Source: Parapedobacter tibetensis
Lineage (GTDB): Bacteria > Bacteroidota > Bacteroidia > Sphingobacteriales > Sphingobacteriaceae
Length of the DNA stretch: 64,000 nucleotides
Reading direction: 5' to 3'
Assembly: GCF_024704835.1 (NCBI RefSeq)
Contig: NZ_JAMXBE010000004.1
Location: 310,001-374,000, forward strand
Made by a program: the position numbers and the translations under genes. Under the pieces are notes generated by a model. That model did no database searches and was not told where the DNA came from. It worked only from the letters and a program-made list of their open reading frames with translations. This document shows, piece by piece, positions 35,511 through 44,164 of this stretch; position 1 is the first letter of the stretch; each line of letters starts with the position of its first letter.

Positions 35511-36191
35511 TTAGGCTAACACATGTTCGGCAAGTGCTAAGCCTACCCATACAGCCGCCGGTATCGTTACATTATCAAGTCCCCTACTGCTCCAAGATTC
35601 GGCTAAAGTGGCTAGCGTGGCGACCAGTGCCGCCACACTAATAAAATACCCTATCGTGGGGAAATTCCCAAGGTAGCGATACACCCCAGCGGTTACTAGG
35701 ATAGCAGCAAAGAAAAAGGCAGCTGAACCGCTGATGGTCTTGATTCCTGTGCCTACTCGGTATAGACCAAATCGGTACTTGCGACCTATATAAGCCGCTA
35801 ATGGGTCACATATTGCCAACACCAATACCGGAAGGTAGTAGTATACGTATTGCCTATCGTGGTACTCATAGGCTAGGAAACTTCCATACACGGCAATGGG
35901 GTATCCAAGGCTGCCGTATGATTTGCGCCGTATACCATTTATGGATTGCAACAAGCCCGTACGTAAACTCAAGAGAAGCAGCAAAGCGAAAATACTGCAT
36001 AGTAGCAGTACCTGCCAATGGTTATTCATGATGATGGGGAATAGCAAGGCTAGTAAGCCTGTACCAATATGGACTAGCTTACGGGTGCTCTCTGCATTGA
36101 CCTTAAAGACATGATACAACACTTCAGCCATGGTAAACAAACCTAGATACGCCCCAGACATTGCCAACATATTCCACATACTGCTACCCAT
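35511..36191 (-). CDS. Dolichol/phytol kinase-like membrane enzyme
   Basis: A 226-residue membrane protein with about seven hydrophobic helices. RKLVHIGTGLLALLFP near the N terminus and LAICDPLAAYIGRKYR near the middle are the landmarks of the CTP-dependent polyprenol/phytol kinase and phosphatidate cytidylyltransferase-like superfamily (VTE5, dolichol kinase). It should phosphorylate or nucleotidylate an isoprenoid or lipid alcohol. The start is ambiguous; the ATG at 36191 overlaps the upstream stop by eight bases (ATGGGTAG) with a GAGGAGG sequence just before it. It sits in the operon between the BtaA-like and GNAT genes. Confidence 0.75.
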   Translation of the reverse strand: MGSSMWNMLAMSGAYLGLFTMAEVLYHVFKVNAESTRKLVHIGTGLLALLFPIIMNNHWQVLLLCSIFALLLLLSLRTGLLQSINGIRRKSYGSLGYPIAVYGSFLAYEYHDRQYVYYYLPVLVLAICDPLAAYIGRKYRFGLYRVGTGIKTISGSAAFFFAAILVTAGVYRYLGNFPTIGYFISVAALVATLATLAESWSSRGLDNVTIPAAVWVGLALAEHVLA

Positions 36192-37275
36192 GTGCCTCCT
36201 CCACAATGAACCGTTCATAAAAGAACCCCTTATCTGACTCCGTCAAACGCGTGGACAATTCCGATAAGTAGGTCAGCTTATCGGGGAATACCGAAGACAC
36301 CCTACGCGGCACCATCAGGTTCCAATAGGCCATTTTGCCCTTGGGGTTCAAACCATCGACCAACCGATCGGCAACTTGTCTAAACGTATCCGTATCCATG
36401 TATTCAAAGATATTGGAAAGATTCATATAATCCACACGCCCAAACTTATCCAATGCATCCTCTGCATACCCTTCAAACACTTGGAGCCGATGTAAATTGG
36501 GGATAATCCGTATATAATTCTCAGGCAATAGGTAATGTGGCAGAAAATTACCAAAATTACCAATGAGGTTATAATGCAGCATGAAATTATGTTGAGCGGC
36601 TACCGTCGTCAAGTGCCTTTCGGCCCGATTGAAAATGGTGCTGCCCACTTGCACTTCTACCTCTTGTAAGAACGCTGGGTCGCGCCCAAACCGTCCCATC
36701 ACAGCTTTACTGAAGAACAACTTGAAAAACAGCCGCCATCGCCATGTGTTCCATTTATGGTGATAGAAGTCGGTCTGGATAGCTGCTGGTTTGGGCGACA
36801 GTAATTTTCTAACCGTCCGTTTTGAATGAATCCAAGGCAGCACATACTGGTTGAACAGCTGGAAATACCTTTCGAATTTGCCTTGTGTAACGACACCTTT
36901 CCGAATCAAGTCGGGTTTGGTTTTCCAATAGTTGAACACGTCTTCCGGCAAATAGGATTTAAGGCGTTCCAACGTCTGGAGTCGCTCGTTGCATGGTCGG
37001 AAACCAAAAAAAAGCAGGACCTCGCCATAGGATAACTGCTGCATGGCGATCCTTTTCAACTCCAGTAGCGCTAATTGCGTTCCACTGAGGTCCACTGCAA
37101 TGACCTGCTCGGGATTAGTTGACAATAACGAAAAACTATTATCGCCCGCAGACGCAATCGACAAGATCCGGCTACCCTCGCGGGATCCCAGGCCGCTCAA
37201 CAGTACATCCGCATCTTCCCAACAATTGGCATAGCGCAATACGCTGAAATCTGCACGATTACTAATTGACGTCAT
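36184..37275 (-). CDS. DUF3419/BtaA-like aminocarboxypropyl transferase
   Basis: A 363-residue protein of the DUF3419 family, whose characterised member BtaA moves the 3-amino-3-carboxypropyl group of S-adenosylmethionine to diacylglycerol in betaine-lipid synthesis. Landmarks are NCWEDADVLL near residue 17, the methyltransferase-like motif ILSIASAGDNSFSLL near 38-52, AVDLSGTQLALLELK near 60-75, and VDYMNLSNIFEYMD near 280. The start overlaps the upstream stop as ATGA. No BtaB N-methyltransferase is present, so the product may keep a free amino group. The acceptor here could be an isoprenoid glycerolipid, by context. Confidence 0.82.
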   Translation of the reverse strand: MTSISNRADFSVLRYANCWEDADVLLSGLGSREGSRILSIASAGDNSFSLLSTNPEQVIAVDLSGTQLALLELKRIAMQQLSYGEVLLFFGFRPCNERLQTLERLKSYLPEDVFNYWKTKPDLIRKGVVTQGKFERYFQLFNQYVLPWIHSKRTVRKLLSPKPAAIQTDFYHHKWNTWRWRLFFKLFFSKAVMGRFGRDPAFLQEVEVQVGSTIFNRAERHLTTVAAQHNFMLHYNLIGNFGNFLPHYLLPENYIRIIPNLHRLQVFEGYAEDALDKFGRVDYMNLSNIFEYMDTDTFRQVADRLVDGLNPKGKMAYWNLMVPRRVSSVFPDKLTYLSELSTRLTESDKGFFYERFIVEEAHG

Positions 37276-39890
37276 AAGGCTTCTCTAATTAACCTAATTT
37301 CTCCTGTGCTGCCATCCATTTCCACCTCGTCGCCCGTCTTCAGCCTTTTTAGCAAACCGGTTACCCCCACGATACAGGGTTTGCCCATTTCCCGAGACAC
37401 AATGGCCGAATGGCTGAGGAGGCTACCCCGTTCTACAATAATGCCCGATGCACTGGGAAACAGGGTAGTCCATCCCGGATCAGTGCTGCTCGTAACCAGA
37501 ATATCCCCTTCGAGCGATCCGACTTCTGTAGGATCCAGCACAACCCTTACCTTTGCCTTCACTCGCCCCGGACAGCAACCAACACCATGCAAATCGCCCA
37601 CGATAATGATTTCCTTATCGCTATTATATATATCATTGGCATGGTATACTGGTCCATATGTAGCAAAGCGTTCGGCAGGTACCGACTGTTGCCGATAAGC
37701 CTCAAATTCGGCCTTACGCAATGCGATCAGCACCTTGATGTCTTCCATGATGGAACGCCCGTCGATATAAGCAAAGATTTCTTCCATACCAAGGTAAAAA
37801 ATATCACCTTTCTGTTCAATAATCCCGTTGGCATGAAACCACCCACCCATATGGGTGAAAATTTCCCGCACGATGCCGAAAGCACGAGTACGCTCATAGC
37901 GCAGGTTTTCCCTCGCACTCACCAAGCTACGCGTACGTCGAAGCAACCAGCCAAACGCTAATTTTTTCAATGGTTTTCCTTTCAATGCTTCGGCAATCTG
38001 TTGCTCCGCGTCGCCACGCAGTCTCTCTTCCACATCACTGTTTACCTTATCGGCGGTTATGCCTCCCTTCACATAAGATTGGAGCAATTTGATGAACAAC
38101 GCAGGTTGCTGTGTATAGGACACGGTTTCAAGCTTCAGTTCGCCCACGCAACGTTCTCCAAAATCATGGATATATACATCAATCAATGCTTTCAGTTCTT
38201 TTTCGGCGAGGCCATTCGCCATTTGCAGTTGCCGCCATATCACACTAGCTTCCTGTGTAAGGAAAAGCGATTTCAGTCCGTCAGTGGCACAGATCTGGTC
38301 GGCAAGCGCGATGCACCTATGGATGGGTTGTGTGGAGATGATATCGGCACTGCCACACAATAAATCGTTATGGATATTGGGATAGTTGTCGCCCACCAAT
38401 TTATGGCATTGCTTTTCAAGTGTTCCAAACGCAATCATGGCAAAGAAATCGTTCAGCAAAGGGGCTTTCCATTCGTTCAACAACCGGTGTTCGAAATGGA
38501 GATACAGGTGCATCAGCTCATTGGCGTCTTTACTGGAAAAATCCACCGCTTTATACTCGGCGATGGTCTTGTTGAGCAAGCGAATAAATCGTTGACGGGT
38601 CCATGGCAGGAAAATAAAACGCCCAAGCATCTTTAGGCCCATTTTAAATATGGCCCACCATGCTCCAAGCTTTGAAAGCCGGTAGCTTTCGGGAATATCA
38701 AACCGCTCCTTTACGCCCATCATTTTTTCCATATAACGGGCATTAATGCTATAGCCTGGAAGCATGGCCAACATATGGTACCACGTTTTGAGGTTGTAAT
38801 AAATCCGGCCCTTGATTAGCCCAAGCGTATTGGCAAATACATGGCCATGGTGTCCTATCATCCCGCTACTTACCCCAAGGTAACGGCAGAAAAGTTTGTA
38901 GGCTCCTTCATAGGATTTGCTAACAAAAGAGAATGTGAGGGGTGTGGTGACACCGGGATAGGACTCAATGATATTGCTGTTGTCCCATAAGATATATTCC
39001 CCATCTCGATTAGACAGGTTTTCCAAATTGGTTACCGGACGGACTTGCAACAAGTACAAAGTGTCATCTGCAAAAGCAAACTCGATATCAAGCAGGGTTC
39101 CATAGTGTTGTTGGCATCGATCGAGCAAGTGGCATACCTCACGCACTTGCTTCGTATCCAGCGAAGATACCTGATGTAGCTGAGGCTCCACTTCTTCCAT
39201 GTGTGTACCGCCGCCATTCTCCCAGTCCAAGGTAAGCCGCTGGGTCTTATTCGCAATGCTAACTTGGATATCATCACCATTGACAATATACTGGTCTGCA
39301 TCCAATGCTCCGGAAACCAACCCCTCTCCCAGTCCATAAACCGCATTGATTACGTTTTCTTTTCTATTACCTGTGACCGGATTGACGCCAAATGCCACAC
39401 CAGACACTTCCGCCGGCACCATCGCCTGCACAATGACGGCGATGCTTTGAACGGGCTTCTCCCCACGATGAAGGGCATATTGCCTCGCCCGATCGCTGAA
39501 TGCCGAGCTCCATACTTTTTTGATGTGAGTATCTAGGCTATCTCTGGTAACGAAGAGGTGCGATTCAAACTGCCCGGCATAGGAATGGTGCTCACCATCC
39601 TCTTCCACGGCCGAAGAGCGCACGGCAAGGAAAAGGTTGTCGGGAAAATAATCGGTAACCTGCTTTAGTGCCCACTCTGGAATATCTGCATCTTGGATGT
39701 ATGCCCGTAACTCTTCCAAAGGCATTTTCTCATAACCAAAAGGCAACCGATTTACCAGCTCATTGGCGGGAATGACCACCCATCGAGGGATGTTGAGACC
39801 GGCTTCCCCCAATAGGTGGAGGTTGCTGGCCTTACCTCCAATGTGGTATTGAAGCAATGCTTCGTGCTGTATGTCTCTGATGATGATCAT
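37272..39890 (-). CDS. PEP-utilising phosphotransferase, rifampin-phosphotransferase-like layout
   Basis: An 872-residue enzyme. Residues 1-290 form the ATP-binding domain of the PEP-synthase type (GGKASNLHLL, FLAVRSSAVEED, LLQVRPVTN). Residues about 300-760 are a large helical domain of the kind that binds the substrate in rifampin phosphotransferases. Residues about 770-865 are the swivelling phosphohistidine domain, with GSLLSHSAIVSREMGKP and catalytic His near 827. The C-terminal TIM barrel of true PEP synthases is absent, so pyruvate is unlikely to be the substrate. The ATG at 39890 overlaps the UbiA stop (ATGA); the longer upstream frame is inside ubiA and is not used. Confidence 0.8.
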   Translation of the reverse strand: MIIIRDIQHEALLQYHIGGKASNLHLLGEAGLNIPRWVVIPANELVNRLPFGYEKMPLEELRAYIQDADIPEWALKQVTDYFPDNLFLAVRSSAVEEDGEHHSYAGQFESHLFVTRDSLDTHIKKVWSSAFSDRARQYALHRGEKPVQSIAVIVQAMVPAEVSGVAFGVNPVTGNRKENVINAVYGLGEGLVSGALDADQYIVNGDDIQVSIANKTQRLTLDWENGGGTHMEEVEPQLHQVSSLDTKQVREVCHLLDRCQQHYGTLLDIEFAFADDTLYLLQVRPVTNLENLSNRDGEYILWDNSNIIESYPGVTTPLTFSFVSKSYEGAYKLFCRYLGVSSGMIGHHGHVFANTLGLIKGRIYYNLKTWYHMLAMLPGYSINARYMEKMMGVKERFDIPESYRLSKLGAWWAIFKMGLKMLGRFIFLPWTRQRFIRLLNKTIAEYKAVDFSSKDANELMHLYLHFEHRLLNEWKAPLLNDFFAMIAFGTLEKQCHKLVGDNYPNIHNDLLCGSADIISTQPIHRCIALADQICATDGLKSLFLTQEASVIWRQLQMANGLAEKELKALIDVYIHDFGERCVGELKLETVSYTQQPALFIKLLQSYVKGGITADKVNSDVEERLRGDAEQQIAEALKGKPLKKLAFGWLLRRTRSLVSARENLRYERTRAFGIVREIFTHMGGWFHANGIIEQKGDIFYLGMEEIFAYIDGRSIMEDIKVLIALRKAEFEAYRQQSVPAERFATYGPVYHANDIYNSDKEIIIVGDLHGVGCCPGRVKAKVRVVLDPTEVGSLEGDILVTSSTDPGWTTLFPSASGIIVERGSLLSHSAIVSREMGKPCIVGVTGLLKRLKTGDEVEMDGSTGEIRLIREAL

Positions 39891-40849
39891 GTACTCCACA
39901 ATAATTGTTGTACCATGGGAATACCTCCCAATGAAAGATACATGGCGATGGTCCAAAGCCCTGAACTGACCTCAATACCCTTGGCCGCCCGTGCCGATTG
40001 ATTGCGAACAAAAAACACCGCGGGCACTATACACAACCCGAAGGTTACGCTCAATACCACAAATGCCTGCAGGCCATATCCGGCGTAATGTGCTGCGACG
40101 ATGGCCAAGACCAGGGTTACCAAAAGCATTCCCATCCATAGTACCGGGGCTCGTCTTGTACCCAGTTGATGGGTATAGGTCAGTACACCCGTTTCTTCAT
40201 CTTTTGGCGCCCTGATTTTCCGCCCTACTTCCAATACAATACCATTCATATAGGATACGGCAAAGAAAAACAATAATCCTTTTGGGGCAGCGACCCCTTC
40301 CAACAACCAATCTAGTCCACTTGCATAGATATCAATGAGCGGGATGATAAACATATGGGAAGTAACATACCAAAACTGATGTTTCTTGAGCCAGTCAACA
40401 ATAAAAAACTCTTTGCCCATCAGGCATAGGTAAGCCATCACTGCTATATAGATGATTAGCATCTTAGGCAAAAACCACGCGTTAAGACCTATTTGAAGCA
40501 ATATCACCATCACCCCTACCTTGCGCAGCTCACGCAAGGTTATCAATCCCCGGGGTACGGGCAGCGACTTACGATAACGTGCATCATCTTCGGCATCCTT
40601 GTGCTCATCGAAAATACGGACCAGCAGGAACAATGTCACGGTGGTAACTACGCCAATGAGGAATGTTTCCCAAGGGATGAAGCCCGACACGCCCCTGCAT
40701 ATCCGGGAATACGACACCGCTGAAAAGCTGAATGCCACCACCAATAGCCCATGCCCCAACAACGGGAAACGTTCTTTTTGGTAGCGATAAAGCCTATGCA
40801 ATAAAGGCAAGCTGTTTTCCTCTTTATTTCCGTTCATCGCGACTTCCAT
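39887..40849 (-). CDS. UbiA-family prenyltransferase
   Basis: A 320-residue membrane protein with about eight to nine hydrophobic helices. The first Asp-rich motif is FDEHKDAEDDARYRKSLP near residues 79-96, and the second region is RKIRAPKDEETGVLTY near 215-230. UbiA enzymes transfer polyprenyl diphosphates to aromatic or glycerol-phosphate acceptors. The gene starts one base after the HMG-CoA reductase stop (TGACATG) and its stop overlaps the next start (ATGA). The context suggests a lipid or quinone acceptor; archaeal-type digeranylgeranylglyceryl phosphate synthases belong to this family, but sequence alone does not decide. Confidence 0.82.
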   Translation of the reverse strand: MEVAMNGNKEENSLPLLHRLYRYQKERFPLLGHGLLVVAFSFSAVSYSRICRGVSGFIPWETFLIGVVTTVTLFLLVRIFDEHKDAEDDARYRKSLPVPRGLITLRELRKVGVMVILLQIGLNAWFLPKMLIIYIAVMAYLCLMGKEFFIVDWLKKHQFWYVTSHMFIIPLIDIYASGLDWLLEGVAAPKGLLFFFAVSYMNGIVLEVGRKIRAPKDEETGVLTYTHQLGTRRAPVLWMGMLLVTLVLAIVAAHYAGYGLQAFVVLSVTFGLCIVPAVFFVRNQSARAAKGIEVSSGLWTIAMYLSLGGIPMVQQLLWST

Positions 40850-40850
40850 G

Positions 40851-42125
40851 TCAGCTTTTCTTCCGTCCTAAATCCCGATGTGCTGAGGTGAAATGCCCTG
40901 CCGACAATGCAGCGGCAATGGATAATTCACCGGCTAACAGCAATGCTCCGCATATCTCAGCAAATTTATTGGCCTTACCGGTCCCATAACAATCCATGAG
41001 TTCAAGGCATTCGCGTTGGGTGGGTAGTGTGGTGCCACCTCCTACAGTTCCCACGATAAGGTTGGGTAAGGTAATACTCGCATATAAGGAGCCATCCGTA
41101 TTGCATTCCATGCGGGTAATTCCTGTGGCGGCTTCCGCCACACAGGCCACATCCTGTCCGGTGGCGAGAAACAAGGCTGCCAAGCCATTCGCATAGTGCC
41201 CTTGGGCACCGATGGCTCCGCTTTGGATAACCCCAATGGTAGAGGTACGCCAGTAATCGTCCATCGCTTGGGATGTTGTCTTCAGTACGTTTTCCACTAA
41301 AATTGCGGGAAGTACAATTTCAGAAGTCACCTTTTTGCCCCGAACATGGGTAAAAGACAGCGCTGTAGCTTTCTTATCGCCTGAATAATTGCTTTCAATG
41401 TACCATGCCACGGGTTTTATCGGGCTATTGGCTACGATATGTTGGCAAATCGCGTCCGTGCAGAGCGTTACCATATTCTGTCCGGAAGCATCACCGGTAT
41501 AATATTCGAAAACAAGGGTAAGGTGGTTACCTTCTATATTGGCTTTGATATCTAGCAACTGTGCATACCGGCTTGTTTTCACTGTAATCTCTTGGAACGT
41601 ATTCAGATTGGGCAATACCCAAGCCAAAAATTGGCCTAAATCTGCCAAATTTTCAAATTTGAATGCCGGGCAACGTTGCACCGCTTCGTTGGTACATACC
41701 GATGATGCGCCACCTGCAAGGTAGCAAACCTTAGCCCCGCGGTGGAACGAAGCAACCAACGCACCCTCCGTGGTGGCTAGTGGCACATAGAAATCGCCTT
41801 TGGCTTCAATGCCGGCAACCCGCAGTGGCCCCACGACGCCGGTGGGTACAGCCGTCATGCCGATATAATTTTCGATATGCCCCTCCAATAAGCCAAGGTC
41901 TACCAATTGATCTTGTTTGCTTAGGAAGATTAAGTTCTTACCTGTTTCTTCCTGGAGCATCGCCAATCGATCAGCCGACCCTTTGGCATCTACATGGTCA
42001 TCGATTTTAAGCCTGAATTCCTTGGGTGGCATTGCCTTTACTTCATCCTGATGGCTGCTGAACTGCGCAATCATAGCTAGGTATTTCCGTTGGAGGGCTT
42101 CTTTATTTTCGGTAATTGATTTCAT
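40851..42125 (-). CDS. Hydroxymethylglutaryl-CoA reductase, class I-like
   Basis: A 424-residue HMG-CoA reductase. Motifs are ENYIGMTAVPTGVVGPL (85-101), LATTEGALVAS with Glu 120, GDASGQNM (211-218), SGDKKATA with the catalytic Lys near 251, GQDVA with Asp 325, IVGTVGGGTTLPTQ (357-370) and SAGHFTSAH with His 416. The GTVGGGT and DKK segments resemble the class I NADPH enzymes. It makes mevalonate from HMG-CoA. It is the first gene of the operon. No other mevalonate-pathway gene is in the window; many Sphingobacteriaceae use the MEP route instead, so a dedicated role is possible. Confidence 0.93.
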   Translation of the reverse strand: MKSITENKEALQRKYLAMIAQFSSHQDEVKAMPPKEFRLKIDDHVDAKGSADRLAMLQEETGKNLIFLSKQDQLVDLGLLEGHIENYIGMTAVPTGVVGPLRVAGIEAKGDFYVPLATTEGALVASFHRGAKVCYLAGGASSVCTNEAVQRCPAFKFENLADLGQFLAWVLPNLNTFQEITVKTSRYAQLLDIKANIEGNHLTLVFEYYTGDASGQNMVTLCTDAICQHIVANSPIKPVAWYIESNYSGDKKATALSFTHVRGKKVTSEIVLPAILVENVLKTTSQAMDDYWRTSTIGVIQSGAIGAQGHYANGLAALFLATGQDVACVAEAATGITRMECNTDGSLYASITLPNLIVGTVGGGTTLPTQRECLELMDCYGTGKANKFAEICGALLLAGELSIAAALSAGHFTSAHRDLGRKKS

Positions 42126-42475
42126 CCGTTATCCTTGTTAGTCATTCCTTATAGTTGGCATTCATGCCCCCCCATTAACCATTAAGGGAAGTGTTAAATT
42201 GACCACTGCTACTACCTGTATACTAATGTACATGATGTTTATGGATTACAATCAAATGTGATGGTGTAGATGTTAATTTTCATTGGTGTAAAATTATTGA
42301 AAACAAACCAAACTCTATATACCTAAAAATAGGGATTTTTGATTGGTGGCCGGAGGTCATTGGTCGGTACTCCCAGACTTAACGATCCCGATATCGCTTT
42401 ACTCATCAATACTTCACTGCGTTCAGCTTTCCCACTTAACAAATTAACAACTTTAATTCCTATTTTTGCCGCAAG
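42126..42475. other. Divergent spacer between the HMG-CoA reductase operon and purM
   Basis: A 350-base AT-rich gap. The plus-strand -7 box of purM is at its right end. I find no TAnnTTTG match for the minus-strand operon, which may therefore use another sigma factor or a weak promoter. No protein or RNA gene is visible. Confidence 0.4.
42461..42468 (+). promoter_or_regulatory. -7 box directly upstream of the purM start
   Basis: TATTTTTG matches TAnnTTTG and ends seven bases before the ATG at 42476, so the mRNA should be leaderless or nearly so. A -33 TTTG at normal spacing is not seen. Confidence 0.45.
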
Positions 42476-43660
42476 ATGTCAGACTTGAAGTACAACAAAC
42501 GAGGCGTATCCGCAGGTAAGGAAGATGTGCACAACGCCATCAAAAACATAGATAAGGGGTTATTCCCAAAGGCTTTTTGCAAAGTCATTCCCGATATATT
42601 GGGTGGCGATGAGGCATGGTGCAACATCATGCATGCTGATGGAGCGGGCACAAAATCATCGTTGGCCTATATTTACTGGAAAGAAACCGGTGACCATTCC
42701 GTGTGGCGGGGTATTGCACAAGATGCCATTGTAATGAACCTGGATGACCTATTGTGTGTGGGAGCCACGGATAATATCCTGTTATCCTCAACCATCGGAC
42801 GCAACAAGAATCTCGTCCCGGGGGAAGTGATCGCTGAAATCATCAATGGTACCGAAGAAATCCTTGCCGAACTCCGGAAGCTCGGCATCGGCATCTATTC
42901 CACGGGAGGTGAAACGGCCGATGTAGGTGATTTGGTCCGCACCATCATCGTAGATAGTACGGTAACATGCCGAATGAGGCGCGATGAGGTCATCTCCAAC
43001 CATCGTATACAAGCAGGGGATGTTATCGTCGGATTGGCTTCTTATGGCCAAGCCAGCTACGAGCATGAATACAATGGTGGGATGGGATCCAATGGACTGA
43101 CTTCGGCAAGACACGATGTGTTCCATAAAACCATTGCCGAGCGATTTCCTGAAAGCTATGATCCTGCCGTACCTTATGAACTAGTTTTTTCTGGAACAAA
43201 AGCATTAACTGACGAGATTGAAATCGATACGAATCAACTCATTACGGCCGGAAAGCTGGTGCTATCTCCTACCCGGACTTATGCACCCGTGATCAAACAA
43301 GTGCTTGATAACTACCGGCCGCAAATCCATGGCATGGTACATTGCAGTGGAGGTGCGCAAACAAAAGTATTGCATTTCATCGATAGCCTCCATGTAATCA
43401 AAGACAACCTCTTTGACACGCCACCGTTATTTAAACTCATCCAAGCCGAATCCAATACCGATTGGCAGGAAATGTATAAGGTTTTCAATATGGGGCATCG
43501 TATGGAATTGTATGTACCGCAATCCATCGCCATCGATATTATCCGTATTTCAGAAGAATACGGCATTGCAGCTCAAATCATCGGCAGGGTGGAAACATCA
43601 CCGACAAAGCAGGTGACCATTAAGTCTGCTTTCGGGGAATATGTTTACTCCAATGGCTAA
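42476..43660 (+). CDS. purM: Phosphoribosylformylglycinamidine cyclo-ligase (AIR synthase)
   Basis: A 394-residue PurM-type protein with MHADGAGTKSSLAYIYW, the ADVGDLVRTIIVDST segment, GLASYGQASYEHEYNGGMGSNG and a C-terminal FNMGHRMELYV. It closes the imidazole ring in purine synthesis using ATP. It is longer than the Escherichia coli enzyme (345), as is usual in Bacteroidota. Its last eight bases overlap the start of the next gene (ATGGCTAA). A near-leaderless transcript is predicted. Confidence 0.9.
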   Translation: MSDLKYNKRGVSAGKEDVHNAIKNIDKGLFPKAFCKVIPDILGGDEAWCNIMHADGAGTKSSLAYIYWKETGDHSVWRGIAQDAIVMNLDDLLCVGATDNILLSSTIGRNKNLVPGEVIAEIINGTEEILAELRKLGIGIYSTGGETADVGDLVRTIIVDSTVTCRMRRDEVISNHRIQAGDVIVGLASYGQASYEHEYNGGMGSNGLTSARHDVFHKTIAERFPESYDPAVPYELVFSGTKALTDEIEIDTNQLITAGKLVLSPTRTYAPVIKQVLDNYRPQIHGMVHCSGGAQTKVLHFIDSLHVIKDNLFDTPPLFKLIQAESNTDWQEMYKVFNMGHRMELYVPQSIAIDIIRISEEYGIAAQIIGRVETSPTKQVTIKSAFGEYVYSNG

Positions 43661-44105
43661 CAACATCACTCCAAAATTACGAACCATCGGTTGGAAAGAA
43701 ATCGTAGACTTGCCTGATTTGGGCATCTATGATGTTCCGGCCAAAGTGGATACAGGTGCACGAACATCCGTATTGCATTGCAGTCATATCCGGTTAGTCA
43801 AAAAAGGCCGGAAACAATATGTGGAGTTCCGTCCATTGGACGATCGATTTGGAAAGCAAACCGACATCTATGTTTTTCCGTTCCACAGCGAGCGTAAGGT
43901 CAAAAATTCATTCGGGCAAGAAGAAAACCGTTATGTCATCAGTACCACCCTGTCCCTATTCAATGTTTCCCATGATATCGAACTTTCATTACGTGACCGA
44001 TCGGGTATGGAGTTTCCCGTTTTGCTTGGCAGGAGCTTCATCCGCAAGAAATTTCTCGTAGACGTTTCACGGGCTAACCTATCAAAAAAAAAAACCGAAA
44101 GATAG
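43653..44105 (+). CDS. ATP-dependent zinc protease-like (retropepsin-type) protein
   Basis: A 150-residue protein of the family often paired with RimK (PF05618-like). The motif [15 protein letters not shown] near residues 27-41 has the DTGA of pepsin-like proteases, and [17 protein letters not shown] lies near the end. The start overlaps the purM stop by eight bases. It lies 59 bases upstream of rimK and the two probably act together on a glutamylated target, possibly ribosomal protein S6; the activity itself is uncertain. Confidence 0.82.
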   Translation: MANNITPKLRTIGWKEIVDLPDLGIYDVPAKVDTGARTSVLHCSHIRLVKKGRKQYVEFRPLDDRFGKQTDIYVFPFHSERKVKNSFGQEENRYVISTTLSLFNVSHDIELSLRDRSGMEFPVLLGRSFIRKKFLVDVSRANLSKKKTER

Positions 44106-44164
44106 CAAGTGAACCAAACATAAGACATCGATTTTTGTTTCTATCCATCAATAATCTCTCCTTT

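Noticed and set aside
37272-39890. Housekeeping phosphoenolpyruvate synthase PpsA
   Set aside because: The C-terminal PEP/pyruvate TIM barrel is missing and the phosphohistidine domain is at the very end, as in rifampin phosphotransferases.
40851-42125. Marker of a complete mevalonate gene cluster
   Set aside because: None of the other mevalonate enzymes is present in the window.
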